From Nemertoderma westbladi (taxonomy: Eukaryota; Xenacoelomorpha; Nemertodermatida; Nemertodermatidae), in NCBI GenBank assembly GCA_032718475.1, contig JAUCBJ010001213.1, positions 1 to 64,000 on the forward strand: a stretch of 64,000 nt of DNA, in the 5' to 3' direction. Positions 1 through 9,149 of this stretch are shown in pieces. Below the pieces are notes generated by a model, which saw only the letters and a program-made list of their open reading frames with translations, was not told the origin of the DNA and made no database searches. The position numbers and the translations under genes are program-made. Position 1 is the first letter of the stretch. Every line of letters starts with the position of its first letter.

Positions 1-1
1 T

Positions 2-937
2 AAACTTATTAGATTTAAGCAAGGTTACATTTTTAAGGATTTTATTGAATATAACACGCAGCAAAGAAAAATTGCGCGCAATGACTTTTATGATAAGTTT
101 CACAAAGGAACAAATAACGCGCTTTTCGGGAAAAGCATGGAGAATATACGGGACCGTGTCTCATTTCGCTTATGTAATTCAATCGAGAAATGTGACTTAT
201 TATTATCCAAGCCGAATCACGAAAATTTAATTATGTTCACTGATTCATTATCAGGTCACGTCCTATCTAAGACTGCGGTTTGTTTGCATAAACCTATTTT
301 TTTAGGCCAAGCTGTGTTGGACTTGTCAAAGTTAGATTACTACACTTTTTTCTACGATAAGTTAAAGCCCATGGAAGCCGAATTAAATTGTAGTATAAAT
401 TTGTTAGGTGGGGACACGGATTCTTTTTTTTTACAGTGTGTTGGTTTATCCCAACACCAATTTTTATCTGCGTTACAATCAAAAAAAGTTTTAGACTGTT
501 CAAATTACCCTATTACGCATCCGTTGTATACAGTAGAACAGAAAGGGAAATATAGATATTTAAAGGATGAAGGGAAGTCTATCCCGTTTGACCAGGTTAT
601 TTTACTTAGACCAAAATGTTATAGCTTTCGTGGGGGGTCAGTTCCAAAACGTGTCGCTAAAGGCGTAGGAAAAATGGTTATAAAAAAGAAACTCTCCCAC
701 GAATCATATTTAAAAGTATATAACGAGGTTAGCGAGCATTACGAATACAGTCAAAGGTTTCAATCTAATTTACATAAAATATACACCGTTTCACAAAGAA
801 AAAAATCGCTAACACTGTGGGAAGATAAAAGGTACTACACATCGACTAATGAAAGTCTACCTTACGGCCATTATAAAACACATTTGGATCGTAAAGCGCC
901 AGCCCCTAAGCTTTATATGCCGCCCATTATAGAATAG
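2..937 (+). CDS. Family B DNA polymerase, C-terminal part (Polinton/adintovirus-like), cut by the window edge
   Basis: The frame is open from base 2, so the gene begins to the left of the window; about 311 codons are visible. It shows two palm signatures of protein-primed family B polymerases: KGTNNALFGKS near bases 104-136, matching the Kx3NSxYG motif, and GGDTDS at 408-425, matching motif C (YGDTDS) with its two catalytic aspartates. The C-terminus is basic. Such polymerases copy linear DNA with a terminal protein and are the core replication enzyme of Polintons/Mavericks and adintoviruses. The downstream packaging ATPase and integrase fragment on the same strand support that assignment. 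The visible part has no internal stop. Whether the exonuclease part is intact cannot be seen here. Confidence 0.88.
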   Translation, partial: KLIRFKQGYIFKDFIEYNTQQRKIARNDFYDKFHKGTNNALFGKSMENIRDRVSFRLCNSIEKCDLLLSKPNHENLIMFTDSLSGHVLSKTAVCLHKPIFLGQAVLDLSKLDYYTFFYDKLKPMEAELNCSINLLGGDTDSFFLQCVGLSQHQFLSALQSKKVLDCSNYPITHPLYTVEQKGKYRYLKDEGKSIPFDQVILLRPKCYSFRGGSVPKRVAKGVGKMVIKKKLSHESYLKVYNEVSEHYEYSQRFQSNLHKIYTVSQRKKSLTLWEDKRYYTSTNESLPYGHYKTHLDRKAPAPKLYMPPIIE

Positions 938-946
938 CGGATTGCG

Positions 947-1507
947 ATGTCTTTTAGTGTTGTCAACAGTAATATAAGTTTGAGGTTGGTTGATGGGCGC
1001 ATATCATTCGATGTGCTGGCTAAACGAATTCGAAATGGAAAACTCATCTTAAAGCCTTTCCAATATATCGCCAAAATTTGCGGATGGACGTGTCTCTTTT
1101 TCCCGAGCGGTAAGGTCACTGTACTCGGTAAATCACCTAAAATAAAAAAAATTATTAAGTATATATATAAGCATACTGATTATAAACTAACTTTTATTTC
1201 AATCAATAGCCAAACTTATATTATTAACAATCTAGACATAGACTATAGCAAATTAATGAAAACGGTTGGGTTTCATTTTTTAGATAATTATTATAATGTG
1301 GAGGTGAAATATGAGCCGGAGATATTTAATAATATTCTTGTGCAGTTTTATCGTCGGGGTAAAACTAGTTCTAATATCATAACATTTTGCGTTTTTTACA
1401 CACGAAATGTTGTGTGTATGGCAAGACCCGAGATATTTCGAGTATTTTTTCCAAAGTTTTTGAATTTTATTGGTAATTTAGATAGTCATTTAGGTAGAAA
1501 TATTTAA
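947..1507 (+). CDS. TATA-binding-protein-like factor encoded in the Polinton-like element
   Basis: This 186-residue protein starts 10 bp after the polymerase stop. It reads as two TBP-type repeats. Repeat 1 (residues about 5-73) has VVNSNISLRL and FFPSGKVTVLGKS, resembling the TBP segments IVSTVNLGCKL and IFSSGKMVCTGAKS. Repeat 2 (about 83-165) has YEPEIFNNIL and FCVFYTRNVV, resembling YEPELFPGLI and LIFVSGKVV. The four phenylalanines that kink DNA in TBP appear present at F38, F52, F127 and F150. The function inferred is binding of element promoters to recruit or bypass host transcription factors. I judged similarity by eye from the known TBP core; no search was run. The second repeat is more divergent, and its SGK turn is replaced by YTR. 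Confidence 0.72.
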   Translation: MSFSVVNSNISLRLVDGRISFDVLAKRIRNGKLILKPFQYIAKICGWTCLFFPSGKVTVLGKSPKIKKIIKYIYKHTDYKLTFISINSQTYIINNLDIDYSKLMKTVGFHFLDNYYNVEVKYEPEIFNNILVQFYRRGKTSSNIITFCVFYTRNVVCMARPEIFRVFFPKFLNFIGNLDSHLGRNI

Positions 1508-1949
1508 TATTTAATTTTTTCATTTCTGGCGCCAGTTTTAGGTTTGTCCAGTGGGATCTCGTTAGGTTTTTAAATAAACACAGATATTAACATTATTCGC
1601 ATTATATATATATATATATATAACGTGTTTTATCGGTAGTCTTAGGTTGTCAAGGGCGTCAATTTCATTTCTGACGTCGGTTTTACATTTACATAAATCT
1701 AGTCTATCTGTCTATTTGTCGGTCTTTCTGTCCGTCAGTATGTCAAAATTAATTCATTGTTCGCGTTATATAATGTATTTTATTAATTATTATTGATGTT
1801 AGGTTTAAAGAGTGACGGTTTCTATAATTGCTCGGTTTTATCGCGTGAAAAACCCCACCCACGCATATAATCGATACTATTTATAACGGTGGTGGTGTTT
1901 TATTACTTACTATTATTGTTCTCGTTTATATAAGTTATTAATATATGTA
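1508..1949. other. Non-coding gap inside the Polinton-like element with an AT microsatellite
   Basis: No convincing open frame is seen. It contains an (AT)n run at about 1602-1622 and a pyrimidine-rich stretch of loose CTGT/CTAT/CTGTC repeats at about 1700-1745. It separates the TBP-like gene from the pX-like gene and may hold promoter sequence, but no specific signal can be named. Confidence 0.6.
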
Positions 1950-2411
1950 ATGAAATCACTCAAAGCTTTAATTAAACAATTTGATGGGGATTTAAAGTTC
2001 TTATCTAACGCCCCCCTCAACCGTAGAAAAACCTTCTTACGCGTCGGTGGAACCGACGAACTTATAAGTTTTCTAATTAATATTATTCTAAATGTATTAA
2101 ATGGTAACGTAAAAATTCCTGAGCAAACAATCGTGAGGTTAAAACGCCATAAAAAAACAATACGCGAGATCGCTAAAAAACCAAAAGCCAAGTATCCCAT
2201 TCGAATTTATCGTAAACGATTGGTGCAAAGGGGTGGATTTATAAATCTACTAATCTCCGGTTTAATGAGTGGGCTTAACGCTTATCAGAAAATATCACCC
2301 ATAATAACGGCTGTAAGAGGCAGAAAATTAGCCCAATCCCGCCGGGGGTATAGACCTACTACCTCTGGCACACGCGTCAACCGTCAAGTTTCTAGGTTTC
2401 CCATCTACTGA
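1950..2411 (+). CDS. Small basic protein with an RGGF motif, pX/core-protein-like
   Basis: The 153-residue product is very rich in Lys and Arg. It carries RKRLVQRGGFINLLISGLM at residues about 87-105: a basic stretch, then RGGF, then a short amphipathic segment. The same layout is seen in the adenovirus pX/mu core protein and in small proteins of adintoviruses and Polintons. A DNA-condensing or membrane-active virion role is therefore likely. The C-terminal tail is again basic (RGRKLAQSRRGYRP). The family link rests on one motif plus the position just before the packaging ATPase, so the name is tentative. Confidence 0.6.
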   Translation: MKSLKALIKQFDGDLKFLSNAPLNRRKTFLRVGGTDELISFLINIILNVLNGNVKIPEQTIVRLKRHKKTIREIAKKPKAKYPIRIYRKRLVQRGGFINLLISGLMSGLNAYQKISPIITAVRGRKLAQSRRGYRPTTSGTRVNRQVSRFPIY

Positions 2412-2428
2412 GTGGCTACCTATCAACA

Positions 2429-3139
2429 ATGTCCCGAGAGCCGACGATATCACGGGAACCAATCACATCATACGACGCCTCTTTCAAGATGGGTTCGGCC
2501 ATGATTATTGCGGGTCCAAGTTCTTCCGGAAAAACAGTGTTGGTATCAAAAATTGTAAAAAATAAAAATTTAGTTTTTGATATAACCCCGAAGCGTGTAT
2601 TATTCTTTTATGGCGCCACCCCACCAGAATTCCCGGGTATAACACATCTATTCAAAGGTTTACCGCAAAAAATTAATTCTATTTTCCGCGAAAACGATCT
2701 AATTATTATAGACGACTTGTTAAGCGAAAGTAAGAGTGATGAGAGTTTGACAGAAAGCTTCACAAAAACCTGCCATCATACTTCCTGTTTCATTATCTAT
2801 ATAACACAAAATTTCTTCAGTAAAGGGGCGGAAACACGGACTAGAAGTCTAAATGCCCAATATTGTATTTTCACAAAAAATCCCCGCGACGCAAGTCAAA
2901 TAAGCTATATAGCGCGGCAAGTGTACCCAAAAAATAGCAATTTTATTGTTCAAGCATATAGTGACGCCACACAAAAACCATTCACACACCTTCTCTTAGA
3001 CTTTCATCAAAAAACGGATGATAGTATAAGAGTTAGGGGTGATATTTTCAACCCATTAGGGCAAACTGTTTATCAACCCACGAATATGAACTCTAACACA
3101 CCTCACCAACGCCCCGAGGCTCAGTCTATACCGCAGTAG
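2429..3139 (+). CDS. Genome-packaging ATPase, FtsK/HerA superfamily (A32-like)
   Basis: This 236-residue protein begins 17 bp after the pX-like gene. Walker A is GPSSSGKT at residues 29-36. Walker B is DLIIIDDLL at 90-98, with two acidic residues. The sensor-like ITQNFF lies at 125-130, followed by an arginine-containing segment (TRTRSLN) that could supply the arginine finger. This order is that of the A32-like packaging ATPases of Polintons, adintoviruses, virophages and NCLDVs, which pump DNA into the capsid. Length is normal for the family and no internal stop or shift is seen. It is the best-preserved gene of the element. The Gln/Pro-rich tail after residue 215 is not part of the fold. 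Confidence 0.88.
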   Translation: MSREPTISREPITSYDASFKMGSAMIIAGPSSSGKTVLVSKIVKNKNLVFDITPKRVLFFYGATPPEFPGITHLFKGLPQKINSIFRENDLIIIDDLLSESKSDESLTESFTKTCHHTSCFIIYITQNFFSKGAETRTRSLNAQYCIFTKNPRDASQISYIARQVYPKNSNFIVQAYSDATQKPFTHLLLDFHQKTDDSIRVRGDIFNPLGQTVYQPTNMNSNTPHQRPEAQSIPQ

Positions 3140-3260
3140 CGACGCCGTGCTAAAACCATTTTCACACATTGTTTAGACTTTCACCAAAATTAGGTTATTA
3201 TCGGTCCATGAACGTGAACTCTAGTATATAGTATTAATATATTAATAATGATATATAACG

Positions 3261-3722
3261 ATGAAAAATAACGAGATTAGCCTCGGAAATTTTAAGAAGT
3301 TGTATCTAGTTTCTACTTTATTAACGGATACTTATAATAATAATAATAAGAAAAGCAATAATATAATACAACCGCTAGATGGTGTGACAATTTCATCCCA
3401 GAAAGCCAAACGATTGTTGAGTTATTTGATGCGATTCTCGCGAGACAGAGTACGGTGGAGCGATAATAATAAACTCTATATAGAAAATAAACTTATTCCC
3501 GGAGCAAATATTGATCATTTGATTGAATTGCTGACTACAAAAAAAAATAAGAAAAACACCGAAATAATTCCAGGACAAGCAACATTTTTGGGGTTATTAA
3601 AACGATTAAGGATACCAAAACGATTAATTGGTCGCGGTTGGTTGAAACGGCAAAGGGTCCGCGTGACCCCTTCCAACACAAAACGCGTCGACGCGTGGAA
3701 ACAATACGTAGGACTACAATAA
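3261..3722 (+). CDS. Conserved small Polinton/adintovirus-type protein of unknown function
   Basis: The 153-residue basic protein contains KAKRLLSYLMRF, IPGANIDHLIELL and FLGLLKRLRIPKRLIG. The pattern 'IPGxNIxxLI...L' followed by 'F...L...xxIPxxLIG' recurs in small proteins encoded near the ATPase and integrase of animal Polinton-like elements. I recognise it only as such and cannot assign a function. An Asn run (residues about 26-34) comes from an AAT microsatellite at 3335-3363. The gene is complete, with the same orientation and compact spacing as its neighbours. Confidence 0.55.
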   Translation: MKNNEISLGNFKKLYLVSTLLTDTYNNNNKKSNNIIQPLDGVTISSQKAKRLLSYLMRFSRDRVRWSDNNKLYIENKLIPGANIDHLIELLTTKKNKKNTEIIPGQATFLGLLKRLRIPKRLIGRGWLKRQRVRVTPSNTKRVDAWKQYVGLQ

Positions 3723-3846
3723 ATCGACGTGTGGAAACAAAGCGCGGGATAACATTAAAATAGTAGTAGTAGTATGTTTTTTGAACGTTTCATATTAAGT
3801 ATTAACTGTCATTGCAAGTGTTTTCTTCCACGACACGACACAACCG

Positions 3847-4062
3847 ATGGGGAGAATCGTAGAAAATCGAACAAACAAACGACTGGGAAGAATATATTAC
3901 GATGTTTCAAATGCTGCCGGTTTCGCGAGCGTAACCAAACTAGCGAAAGCCGCTAAAGTTACGAGAAATCGCGCAAAAGAATGGTTGAGCTCCCAACCGA
4001 ACGTAATGGCTACCAATGCTACGAGGATATTCAACATCAAACTCATGGGCTTTCTGAAATAA
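3847..4062 (+). pseudogene. Polinton-type integrase, N-terminal stub broken by other DNA
   Basis: The first about 50 codons (GRIYYDVSNAAGFASVTKLA, then KAAKVTRNRAKEWLSSQ) match the N-terminal region of Polinton retroviral-type integrases, which read YYDxxHPAxFxSVxxLxKAxKVxxxxxKxWL. Similarity stops at about base 3995. The following codons instead lie antisense to a gag-like frame of another retroelement. The catalytic DDE core is therefore absent here, and this copy cannot make an active integrase. The start ATG at 3847 fits the family's N-terminus. Confidence 0.7.
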
Positions 4063-5037
4063 TTCTTTCCATGTAGAATCTGGGTTATTTCGACGCCACC
4101 CTTTTAATCGACCCCGAACTTCATTACGAATATTCATTGAAAAGAAATCCTGTAGAATTCCTTGTTCGCCATCTTCCTAATGCTCTTCTCGTCGACGACG
4201 GACTGTCATCATAAACCTCTCTATATATTCCGGCCGTGTCTCATTAATTCCTTGCCGACAGTTGGCAACTTCGCCAGCTGTACTTCGCTTATGATCCCCC
4301 AATATTCGTATTATCGCTCTCTTTAAGGTGTCGTAAGTCGAATTATCACTTTCATCTAAAGTTTTCTCTAACATTTTATGTAAACGCCCTATCTTTACAA
4401 GCAACCTATTTTTCTGTTCCATTATTGGTACCTGTGAATCTTTCATAACCCTCTCATAATGGTCATCAAACCATTCTTCTATTGACATGACTTTAGGATC
4501 AAACGGTGGAATCTTCTCTGTCAACTTCGTTAATCGTTCCGCAGTAAACCGTGAGCTAAATCCAGGACTTCTCGAAGGAACATCTATTTCAACATCATCA
4601 TGGGTAGGCCCCCTCGGCGCCCGTGTGATATTAGAAGCCATCAGATTATTAAACATATCTTCTTCTCTACGGTTTCTTTCTGCTGCTTCAAATTGCGCTC
4701 TTTCGATCCTTACTGTCTCATTTGCATGTAAACTATTCATCATATCTGATATCATTTTAGTTTGAGCCTCCATTGTCCTCGCCATCGTATCTGCGAATGT
4801 TTGCATCAATAATTTAAATTCTCCATCTCGAGTTGATTCAGCAGATGCACCTTCTGTAGTCTTTGACTTCGTAGATCCTTCGCCTTGACTATGTTTACTC
4901 ATTTTGTCCGCCTCCTCTATTTCTTTATGGTAATTCTCTCTAACTTCCTTTGGCGACTGGCGAGTTATCCGTTTTTTTGAATCCAGCTCTCTATTCCTGT
5001 ATTCAGTTAGTAGACGCTGTATAGGCAATAGGTGCAC
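4000..5037 (-). pseudogene. Retroelement gag-like remnant, interrupted by one in-frame TAG
   Basis: Read on the minus strand, the frame runs from 5037 to a TAG at 4177-4179. It then stays open in the same frame to about 4000, where the Polinton integrase stub begins. The first part is polar and Met/Glu-rich. From residue about 175 it reads as a gag capsid-like region (LTEKIPPFDP, IEEWFDDHYERV, YDTLKRAIIRILGDH, GINETRPEYIERFM). After the TAG comes EVRGRLKGWRRNNPD and WKELFQKAHEFDVEYP, typical of the capsid C-terminal part. No protease, RT or LTR of this element is seen, so it is a truncated copy. Whether the TAG is a mutation or a read-through stop cannot be told. Confidence 0.62.
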
Positions 5038-5399
5038 CCTACCCTTCTCATATTCTAGTAGTCTGCTGTCTGTTCTATCTGTCTATGTACCGGCACCGGT
5101 TCTCTATGTTTACTGCCCAACTCCTCCAACAACTGTGCTATTTCAAGCGCATCGGTGGGACCTCCATGTAATGGGCGGCTTATCTGCTTTAGCTTCAACC
5201 CCCCTCCCTCGAGTTATCTAACGCATGTAGCACAAAAGCAGCAAATAACTTTCTAACTCTGTAATGTCTTTATGAATATATTAACATTTTATACTGATAT
5301 ACAAATTACATCGATTATTATAGTTAGGACAGACAGACAGGGTAAGGCGCACAACCACGGCCTACATCTGTACATAAAATAGGCTACAGTATGGTAACT
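5038..5399. other. Unassigned sequence between gag remnant and 48-bp array
   Basis: No coding potential is recognised. A short (GACA)n-like run lies at about 5328-5340. It could be leader sequence of the minus-strand retroelement, but no LTR boundary or primer site is identifiable. Confidence 0.5.
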
Positions 5400-6388
5400 A
5401 CCGGTACTTTCTTACAGTATTGGGAAACACAAAATATAGCAACGTTTACGCAGCTCCACCTATAGTATTGGTAAACACAAAATATGTCGCGAAGATCGCG
5501 ACGTTTACGAAGCTTCACCTATAGTATTGGTAAACACAAAATATTGCGACGTTTACGAAGCTCCACCTATAGTATTGGGAAACACAAAATATCACGACGT
5601 TTGCGAAGCTCCACCTATAGTATTGGTAAACACAAAATATCGCGACGTTTACACAGCTCCACCTATAGTATTGGTAAACACAAAATATCGCGACGTTTAC
5701 GAAGCTCCACCTATAGTATTGGGAAACACAAAATATCGCGACGTTTACGAAGCTCCGCCTATAGTATTGGGAAACACAAAATATCGCGACGTTTATGAAG
5801 TTCCATCTATAGTATTGGTAAACACAAAATATCGCGACGTTTATGCAGCTCCATCTATAGTATTGGTAAACACAAAATATCGCGAAGATCGTGACGTTTG
5901 CGAAGCTCGCTCCACCTATAGTATTGGTAAACACAAAATATCGCGAAGATCGTGACTTTTGCGAAGCTCCACCTATAGTATTGGTAAACACAAGATATGT
6001 CGCAAAGATCGCGTCGTTTACGAAGCTTCACCTATAGTATTGGTAAACACAAAATATCGCGAAGATCGCAACGTTTGCGAAGCTCCACCTATAGTATTGG
6101 TAAACACAAAATATCGCGACATTTACGCAGCTCCAGCTCCACCTATAGTATTGTTAATACAAAATATCGCGAACATCACGACGTTTGCGAAGCTCCACCT
6201 ATAGTATTGGTAAACACAAAATATCGTGAAGATCGCGACGTTTGCGAAGCTCTACCTATATATAGTATTGTTAAACACAAAATATCGCGAAGATCGCGAC
6301 GTTTGCGAAGCTCCACCTATAGTATTGGTAAACACTAAATATGTCGCGAAGATCACGACGTTTACGAAGCTTCATCTATAGTATTGGT
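5400..6388. repeat. 48-bp tandem repeat array, left part
   Basis: About 20 degenerate copies of a unit containing tattggtaaacacaaaatat, cgcgacgttta and cgaagctccacctatag. The common spacing is 48 bp; longer units carry an extra gaagatcg segment. Both strands are nearly stop-free in places, which creates spurious open frames. The array resumes at 11252 on the far side of the LTR element. Confidence 0.93.
6384..6388. repeat. Target-site duplication, left copy (TTGGT)
   Basis: TTGGT immediately precedes the TG of the 5' LTR and recurs directly after the CA of the 3' LTR at 11252-11256. A 5-bp duplication is usual for Ty3/gypsy integrases. Confidence 0.9.
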
Positions 6389-6587
6389 TGTAGGATAGTG
6401 ATCACAATCAGTATCAACTGTATGTACATATAAATGTAAACCTATATAAGTAACAAGGGAGATTATTATTCTAGAACTGAGATGAAAGAACATAGCTACA
6501 GTATAAGAATATCTTGTATTCTAATATTTATATAATTAAAGTAATACATGAAAATATACTCAATGTCACTTCTTTCATTATCATACA
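6389..6587 (+). repeat. 5' LTR (199 bp)
   Basis: It starts TGTAGGATAG and ends TATCATACA. It aligns along its whole length to 11044-11251 except for CA/TT at about 6404, A/C in GTATAAGAAT, and a missing 9-bp segment (ctcaacata). Confidence 0.93.
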
Positions 6588-6605
6588 TGGCGCTGCCAGT
6601 ATTAA
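6588..6605 (+). other. Candidate tRNA primer-binding site
   Basis: TGGCGCTGCCAGT follows the 5' LTR with no gap. PBSs begin with TGG, the complement of the tRNA CCA end. The priming tRNA cannot be named without a tRNA set for the host. Confidence 0.6.
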
Positions 6606-6660
6606 AGAACCAGTGAGATAACCCATCTACTTATACACTGTAGGTCACTTAACTATAAAA

Positions 6661-7443
6661 ATGGGAGATAAAACCGAATTGTCAACAGACCAATTACAGG
6701 CCATCATTAACGCTGCTGTCTCTGCAGCCGTTTCTCAGATGGCAAATGTACCGTCAAATTCAGCTCAGAATGAAACAATACGGGGACTACAGATCCCTAT
6801 TCTTGATTTGGGCATCGATAAATCTCCAAAAAGTTTTTCTGACTGGAAACTGACTTGGGAAGACTATGCCAATCTCTCCGGTTTGACCACTTTCCCAGAA
6901 TCAAAACAAATGCGCGTCCTTCGACTGGCTCTATCCGCTGAAACCAGGGATATTCTAAACGCATTTGATTTACCTGAAACCAGCACAGTTCCAAATGCCA
7001 TTGCTCGTTTGGAGACGTATGTAAATGGTGCAGTCAATATAACAATGGAACGACGAACATTTCGCCTAAGACACCAGGAGGAGGGCGAATCCATAGAGGA
7101 CTGCTATCTTGCTCTGAGAAACCTAGCTCGTTCATGCAAATTCAATGACCCGGAAATTGATCAGTATAACCAAGCACTAAAAGACCAACTAGTTCAAGCT
7201 CTCACTAATGAAGAGGACAAACAAAAGGTCTTGAAATTACGGGATGCCCCTTTGAATACCATAATTGATGAGTTAAGAGCTGAAGAATCTGCATCAGCCA
7301 GTGCTGCTGCTATTGTTCTAAAGGAACCAGCCATCAATGCTGCTAAGTCTTCCACCTACAAACGAAACAAATGGAAAAATAAGGCAACTCAAAATGATGA
7401 TACAACATCACACAATCAACAGAGTAAAAAAAAGGTTGTGTAA
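6661..7443 (+). CDS. gag: Retrotransposon gag, capsid part
   Basis: The 260-codon frame starts 73 bp after the 5' LTR. It has a Ty3/gypsy gag pattern: KSFSDWKLTWEDYANLSGL (residues about 59-77), MRVLRLALSAETRDIL (about 83-98), then helices including EGESIEDCYLALRNLARSC (about 146-164). It ends in a Lys-rich stretch without a zinc knuckle. The knuckle lies immediately downstream in the +1 frame after an A-run (agtaaaaaaaagg at about 7425-7437). This could be a slippage site or a mutation. The product would form the retroelement's particle. Confidence 0.85.
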   Translation: MGDKTELSTDQLQAIINAAVSAAVSQMANVPSNSAQNETIRGLQIPILDLGIDKSPKSFSDWKLTWEDYANLSGLTTFPESKQMRVLRLALSAETRDILNAFDLPETSTVPNAIARLETYVNGAVNITMERRTFRLRHQEEGESIEDCYLALRNLARSCKFNDPEIDQYNQALKDQLVQALTNEEDKQKVLKLRDAPLNTIIDELRAEESASASAAAIVLKEPAINAAKSSTYKRNKWKNKATQNDDTTSHNQQSKKKVV

Positions 7444-7580
7444 ATGGTGTGGTGGAACCTGTTCATCAAAGGACGTTTGTCGTGCCAAAGATAAGATATG
7501 TGGCTTCTGCGACATAAAGGGCCATATCATCTGTCTGTAGAAAAAAGAAATACTCAGGATCTCCAGAAACCCACGATATC
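7440..7580 (+). pseudogene. Nucleocapsid zinc-knuckle region, out of frame with gag and pol
   Basis: After the A-run at about 7430 the coding signal continues in a different frame: CKWCGGTCSSKDVC and CGFCDIKGH, a cysteine-rich nucleic-acid-binding segment. At about 7525 the signal moves again, into the pol frame (reading SSVCRKKKYSG), which supplies the last cysteine of the knuckle. So two single-base shifts flank a knuckle that is otherwise intact by motif. No start codon is expected here. Confidence 0.7.
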
Positions 7581-8999
7581 TTGACTGTCACTATCATGCG
7601 ATCAGGAGCCTCTCAGATCCCATCTGTCAAAAGTTCCCCTACAACTATCATTGGTGTACAACATCATGATTTTAAAACATCAATTCCTATGCTTCCTGAC
7701 TCTGGAGCTGACCTATGTGCAGTAGGACCAAAATTTATTAAACTTCTAGACATTGATATTGACAATCTCGCCCCTTCACCTTATATAACCACAGTCGCGG
7801 ATGGTTCTAAAATGTACCCATTAGGCAAGGTGCGAAATGTCACACTAACAAAAATTAATCAGAAAGTGGAAACAGACATTCACGTTTTCCCACACGTCTC
7901 AACTCCACTTCTGTCATGGACAGTAGCAAAGAAATTCAAGATAATTTCACCAACATTTCCAGAGCCATGGGTAACTGAAACCTGTTCAAAAAATAGTCCA
8001 CCATTAAGCAATAAATCTCAAACAGCATCAAATACAAACCAATCAAGAACTTATGCAGAAGTTGTTTGTCAACAACCTCTTACAAACACTTTTCAAACCA
8101 AAAACGCTGCCACTAATAAAGAGAATACCAATAAAAGGGATGAGGACAAAATTAATATTTTAAAGGAGTTTAAAGATGTATTCTCCGATGAAATAAAAGT
8201 AATGCCAGGTGAACAATATCACATCGACTTAAAACCAAACGCCAAGCCGTTTTCCATTAGTGCACCAAGGACAGTTCCATTAGCATATCGTGATAGACTC
8301 ACAGCTGAATTAGAACTGCTCACATCTAAGGGAATAATAGAAAGAGTTAGTCATCCAACTGACTGGGTGGCTCCGATTGTTGTTGCTCCAAAAAAAGGCT
8401 CTGATAATATACGAATGTGTGTTGATCTCAGTCAACTAAATCGCCGCCACGTACACCGTGAACGTTATTGGACACATTCGCCAATGAAGGCTGTAGCAGG
8501 AATCCCAACCACTTCCCAGTGGTACACTGTGATTGACGCTGTTAAGGGCTATCACCAATGTCCACTTGATGATGAGTCAAAAGATCTTACAACTTTCCTC
8601 ACACCGAATGGGAGATACCGCTTTCTCAGAGCACCATTTGGAGTTAGTTCAATCAGTGAACACTATAACCGAAGAATGGATGAAGCTTTGGAAGGAATTC
8701 AATTCGTGCGAAAAATTGTAGATGATGTATTGATATTTGGAGCAACCTACGACGAATTAATTAGCCGAACACATGCTGTACTACAAAGATGCCGTGCTCG
8801 GGGTATCACTCTTTATCAGAAAAAGCTTCAATTTGCTCAACAAGAAGTATGTTTTGCTGGCTATGTAATTTCAGGAGGCTCATACCACACAAATCCAGAT
8901 ATCACAACAGCAATAAAATCATACCCAACACCGACAAACAGAACAGACATTCGCTCTTTCTTTGGACTTGTAAATCTCACCCAAGACATCTGCTATTGA
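7581..8999 (+). pseudogene. pol: Retrotransposon pol, protease and reverse transcriptase part
   Basis: The aspartic protease has MLPDSGADLCAVG at residues about 37-49, the DSGA active-site loop. The reverse transcriptase begins at about residue 205 and shows SKGIIERVSHPTDWVAPIV, KKGSDNIRMCVDLSQLN and YTVIDAVKGYHQ. Further on come FLRAPFGVSS and the catalytic IVDDVLIFG (a VDD variant of YxDD; the first residue is Ile). The frame runs into a stop at 8997-8999 in the connection region, where the coding signal shifts frame. The ATG at 7581 is probably not a true start; the protein would be made from gag by frame change. Confidence 0.88.
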
Positions 9000-9149
9000 A
9001 CCTCTTCACCATTTATGTGAACTCCTCTCTACAAAGAAAGACTTCATATGGGATGCAACACATGACAAAGCTTTTGCACAAGCCAAAGAAATACTCTCAG
9101 AGGCAATATCATTAGGATTCTTCTCAGCAAACCATGACATGACACCCAA
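8998..9149 (+). pseudogene. Pol segment between RT and RNase H, displaced frame
   Basis: Between about 8985 and 9149 the conserved signal (PLHHLCELL, KDFIWDATHDKAFAQAKEIL) is in a third frame. It returns to the previous frame from about 9150, at ITDASRIGLGYIL. Two compensating shifts therefore leave the RT-RNase H connection broken. The sequence between them is otherwise well conserved, pointing to recent damage or to sequence error. Confidence 0.75.

Noticed and set aside
5484-6338. Open frames with repeated STYSIGKHK or VNTKYRD text.
   Set aside because: Shadow of the 48-bp array, open on both strands.
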